Assembly: GCA_007123975.1 (NCBI GenBank)
Contig: SLFZ01000058.1
Coordinates: forward strand, 1-8,943
DNA: 8,943 bases
DNA from: Candidatus Izemoplasma sp.
GTDB lineage: Bacteria; Bacillota_I; Bacilli_A; Izemoplasmatales; Izemoplasmataceae
Direction: 5' to 3'
The translations under genes were made by a program, and so were the position numbers. Position 1 is the stretch's first letter; every line of letters begins with the position of its first letter. Shown piece after piece: positions 7,522-8,943 of the stretch. The notes beneath the pieces were generated by a model, which was given only the letters and a program-made list of their open reading frames with translations, ran no database searches and was not told the origin of the DNA.

Positions 7522-7553
7522 GGTGTCCTCCTAAAAAAAGTGCGATTTTTCAT
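7518..7553 (-). other. Possible 11-codon leader ORF upstream of rnjA
   Basis: On the minus strand an ATG at 7553 opens MKNRTFFRRTP and stops at TGA 7520-7518, overlapping the rnjA ATG as ATGA. It contains the rnjA ribosome binding site. It has no ribosome binding site of its own, and its A lies 7 nt past the predicted -10, about where transcription should begin, so it would have to be read as a leaderless ORF. It may be chance. Confidence 0.25.
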
Positions 7554-7561
7554 AGGCCTAT
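7552..7561. repeat. 10-bp perfect palindrome at the rnjA start site
   Basis: ATAGGCCTAT is its own reverse complement. It covers the space between the rnjA -10 and the predicted transcription start. It could be an operator or a small 5' mRNA structure; chance cannot be excluded at this length. Confidence 0.3.
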
Positions 7562-7588
7562 TATATCTTATTTACCGCGATAAACCAA
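7560..7588 (-). promoter_or_regulatory. Promoter of rnjA
   Basis: Read on the minus strand, there is TTGGTT (7588-7583) as a weak -35, a 17-bp spacer, and a consensus TATAAT (7565-7560). The expected start is near 7553, giving a leader of about 32 nt before the rnjA ATG. It lies back to back with the promoter of the HAD gene. Confidence 0.65.
7571..7584. repeat. Imperfect 14-bp palindrome between divergent promoters
   Basis: TTTACCGCGATAAA matches its reverse complement at 12 of 14 positions, centred on CGCG. It sits in the rnjA promoter spacer, touches its -35, and lies upstream of the HAD-gene -10. This is where a repressor or activator of either gene could bind. No regulator is identified. 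Confidence 0.3.
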
Positions 7589-7596
7589 CGTATATA

Positions 7597-7605
7597 TGGT
7601 ATAAT
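7597..7605 (+). promoter_or_regulatory. Extended -10 promoter of the HAD phosphatase-priA unit
   Basis: TGGTATAAT is a consensus TATAAT (7600-7605) with the TGn extension. No convincing -35 lies 16-18 bp upstream. Initiation near 7612 would leave a leader of only about 12 nt, with the ribosome binding site AAGGTGAT (7613-7620) almost at the 5' end. Confidence 0.68.
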
Positions 7606-7623
7606 TTTTTCGAAGGTGATGCC

Positions 7624-8412
7624 ATGAAAACGCAAAAAATCGTCTTTTTCGACCTCGATCACACCGTCTTTGATCCGATCGCCAAAACCGTTCCCCAGTC
7701 GACCAAGGAGGCCTTTGCACGCCTTGCTAAACGCGGGGATGTCTTGATTGCGCTTGCGACCGGACGCGCCCTTTACATGCTTGATGTGGCCGCACCGCTT
7801 TTGCCCTACATCGACACCTACGTCACCATCAACGGCCAAGTCATCACCCACCAGGGAAAAACCATCCACGACGCGCCGCTTGACAGCGAAACCGTGCGTG
7901 AAGTCGAACGCGTTTTCAAGCAACACGACCTAACCTATGGCATGATTGGCAAACACAACCAGGCGGTGAACCGCCTTGACGATTTCGCACGCAATGAGTT
8001 TGCCGGCGCGAGCATGCCCTTGCCACCAATTGACCCGGGTTTCTCTTCACACGCCGACGTTTACCAACTTTGGGCCTTCGCCGATAAAGCCACCTTCGCG
8101 CGCGTCAAGGCCGACCTCGAGGGCTATAACGTTGTGCCTTGGTTGAGCGATGGCTTTGACGTGGTGCCGCGAGACCAATCAAAAAAAGACGGCATCGCCA
8201 AGGTGCTTGACCACCTCAACATCCCACTCAATAACGCCTACGCCTTTGGCGACGGCGAAAACGACATTGAAATGCTTGCCTACGTTCCCCATTCGGTCGC
8301 CATGGGAAACGCCAAACCGCATGTTAAAGATACCGCGACCCACGTCACCGGCCGCTTTAACGAAGACGGCGTGTATCGCGCCCTCGTCAAACTCGGCCTT
8401 ATAAAGGAGTGA
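7624..8412 (+). CDS. Cof-type HAD-family hydrolase (phosphatase)
   Basis: This is a predicted Mg-dependent phosphatase of the haloacid dehalogenase superfamily, 262 residues. Motif I is FFDLDHTVFD (nucleophile D10, acid D12), with His in the place usually taken by Gly in DLDGT. Motif II is ALATGR (T46). Motif III is the Lys in DQSKKDGI (K187 or K188). Motif IV is GDGENDIEML (D210, D214). The roughly 100-residue stretch between motifs II and III is a C2-type cap, which places it in the Cof/YidA-like group. These enzymes act on sugar phosphates, nucleotides or flavin phosphates, and the substrate is not predictable here. The frame is open upstream to 7378, but that part is antisense to rnjA and lacks a ribosome binding site. 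ATG 7624 has AAGGTGAT just upstream and fits the family N-terminus. priA begins 4 nt after its TGA stop. Confidence 0.93.
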   Translation: MKTQKIVFFDLDHTVFDPIAKTVPQSTKEAFARLAKRGDVLIALATGRALYMLDVAAPLLPYIDTYVTINGQVITHQGKTIHDAPLDSETVREVERVFKQHDLTYGMIGKHNQAVNRLDDFARNEFAGASMPLPPIDPGFSSHADVYQLWAFADKATFARVKADLEGYNVVPWLSDGFDVVPRDQSKKDGIAKVLDHLNIPLNNAYAFGDGENDIEMLAYVPHSVAMGNAKPHVKDTATHVTGRFNEDGVYRALVKLGLIKE

Positions 8413-8416
8413 TTCG

Positions 8417-8943
8417 ATGATCGCACGCGTCAGTGTCGACGTCGAACACCGCGCAGTCGACCAAACCTTCGATTACCTTATCCCCGAAGCGCTCGAAGAC
8501 GCCGTGGAAATCGGCCAGCGGGTTCGCATTCCATTCGGACACCGCACCATCACCGGAATCCTCGTCGACACGCAACCCACAAGCGACGTCAAAAACCTCA
8601 AACCCATCCACGGCATCGTCGACATCGAGCCGCTTTTGTCCAAGGAACACCTCGACCTCTCCACGCACCTCAACGAGCAGTACCTCGATTCACGCATGCG
8701 GTATTTAAACGCCATGCTTCCTAGTGCCTTGCGGATGCGCTATGACCGGAAGCTCATCCTCAAAGACAGCGACACCCTTCCGGAAACGTTGAAGCCCTAT
8801 TTTAACGATAAAACGACAATTCCCCTAACTCAAGAACTCGCACGAGACCCCGCCATGCTTCGGCGTGCCGTGCACGCAGGCGCGATTGAAATCCTCACCG
8901 AACCCAAACAAAAGCATGGGAAAAAACGCATTGCCCACGTCAG
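8417..8943 (+). CDS. priA: Primosomal protein PriA, N-terminal part (3' end outside window)
   Basis: PriA is the DNA helicase that recognises stalled or repaired replication forks and reloads the replisome. The frame is open from ATG 8417 to the window end, giving 175 residues. Only the N-terminal 3'-DNA-binding domain and the start of the following region are visible, so no helicase motifs can be checked. Family landmarks are the opening ARVSVDVEHRAVDQTFDYLI, then GQRVRIPFGHRTITGILV (residues 33-50), LKPIHGIVD, and AMLPSALR about 100 residues in. The ribosome binding site AAGGAG (8404-8409) overlaps the end of the HAD gene with 7-nt spacing. The two genes probably share one transcript. Confidence 0.9.
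   Translation, partial: MIARVSVDVEHRAVDQTFDYLIPEALEDAVEIGQRVRIPFGHRTITGILVDTQPTSDVKNLKPIHGIVDIEPLLSKEHLDLSTHLNEQYLDSRMRYLNAMLPSALRMRYDRKLILKDSDTLPETLKPYFNDKTTIPLTQELARDPAMLRRAVHAGAIEILTEPKQKHGKKRIAHV

Noticed and set aside
7378..7623. Upstream extension of the HAD gene by 82 codons
   Set aside because: The extension is antisense to the rnjA 5' end and crosses both promoters. The family N-terminus (DLDHT near residue 12) and the AAGGTGAT site fit ATG 7624.

Overview
The window is a dense, ordinary-looking bacterial chromosomal segment of housekeeping genes. It most resembles the low-GC Gram-positive lineage (Bacillota and relatives). The main support is an RNase J that matches the Bacillus RNase J1 pattern almost motif for motif, together with the infB-rbfA pair and AGGAGG-type ribosome binding sites. 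Base composition is moderately GC-rich for that group. TGA is used as a stop (infB, uvrC, the HAD gene) and Trp is TGG, so the standard bacterial code applies and the mycoplasma code is excluded. A standard-code relative of the Mollicutes or Erysipelotrichia is plausible, but I cannot place it more precisely from sequence alone.

Layout. (1) 1-1949: the 3' part of infB (IF2) overlaps rbfA by 4 nt and is closed by a strong hairpin terminator. (2) 1951-5841: an extended -10 promoter placed directly against that terminator starts a three-gene unit: uvrC, a KapD/ERI-1-like DEDDh exonuclease with an extra N-terminal OB-like region, and a galactokinase-family protein that has lost its ATP-binding glycine motifs. 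A 16-bp hairpin ends this unit and works in both directions. (3) 5842-7521: RNase J on the minus strand, convergent with the previous unit. (4) 7522-7623: a compact divergent regulatory region of about 100 bp with back-to-back promoters, two small palindromes and a possible 11-codon leader ORF. (5) 7624-8943: a Cof-type HAD phosphatase followed after 4 nt by the start of priA, which runs off the window.

How the genes fit together. IF2 and RbfA act in translation initiation and 30S maturation. UvrC is the dual-incision nuclease of nucleotide excision repair, and the tightly linked exonuclease could process DNA or RNA 3' ends. RNase J is the main 5'-3' exo/endoribonuclease of this kind of cell. 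PriA restarts stalled replication forks. The HAD enzyme is a probable sugar-phosphate or nucleotide phosphatase of unknown substrate.

The least explained element is the galactokinase-like gene. It keeps the family fold signature, the substrate motif and the aligned catalytic Asp, but not the two glycine-rich nucleotide motifs, and it lies in an apparent operon with two nucleases. I saw no mobile elements, CRISPR arrays, tRNA or rRNA genes, or phage genes. No stretch above about 105 bases lacks a gene.
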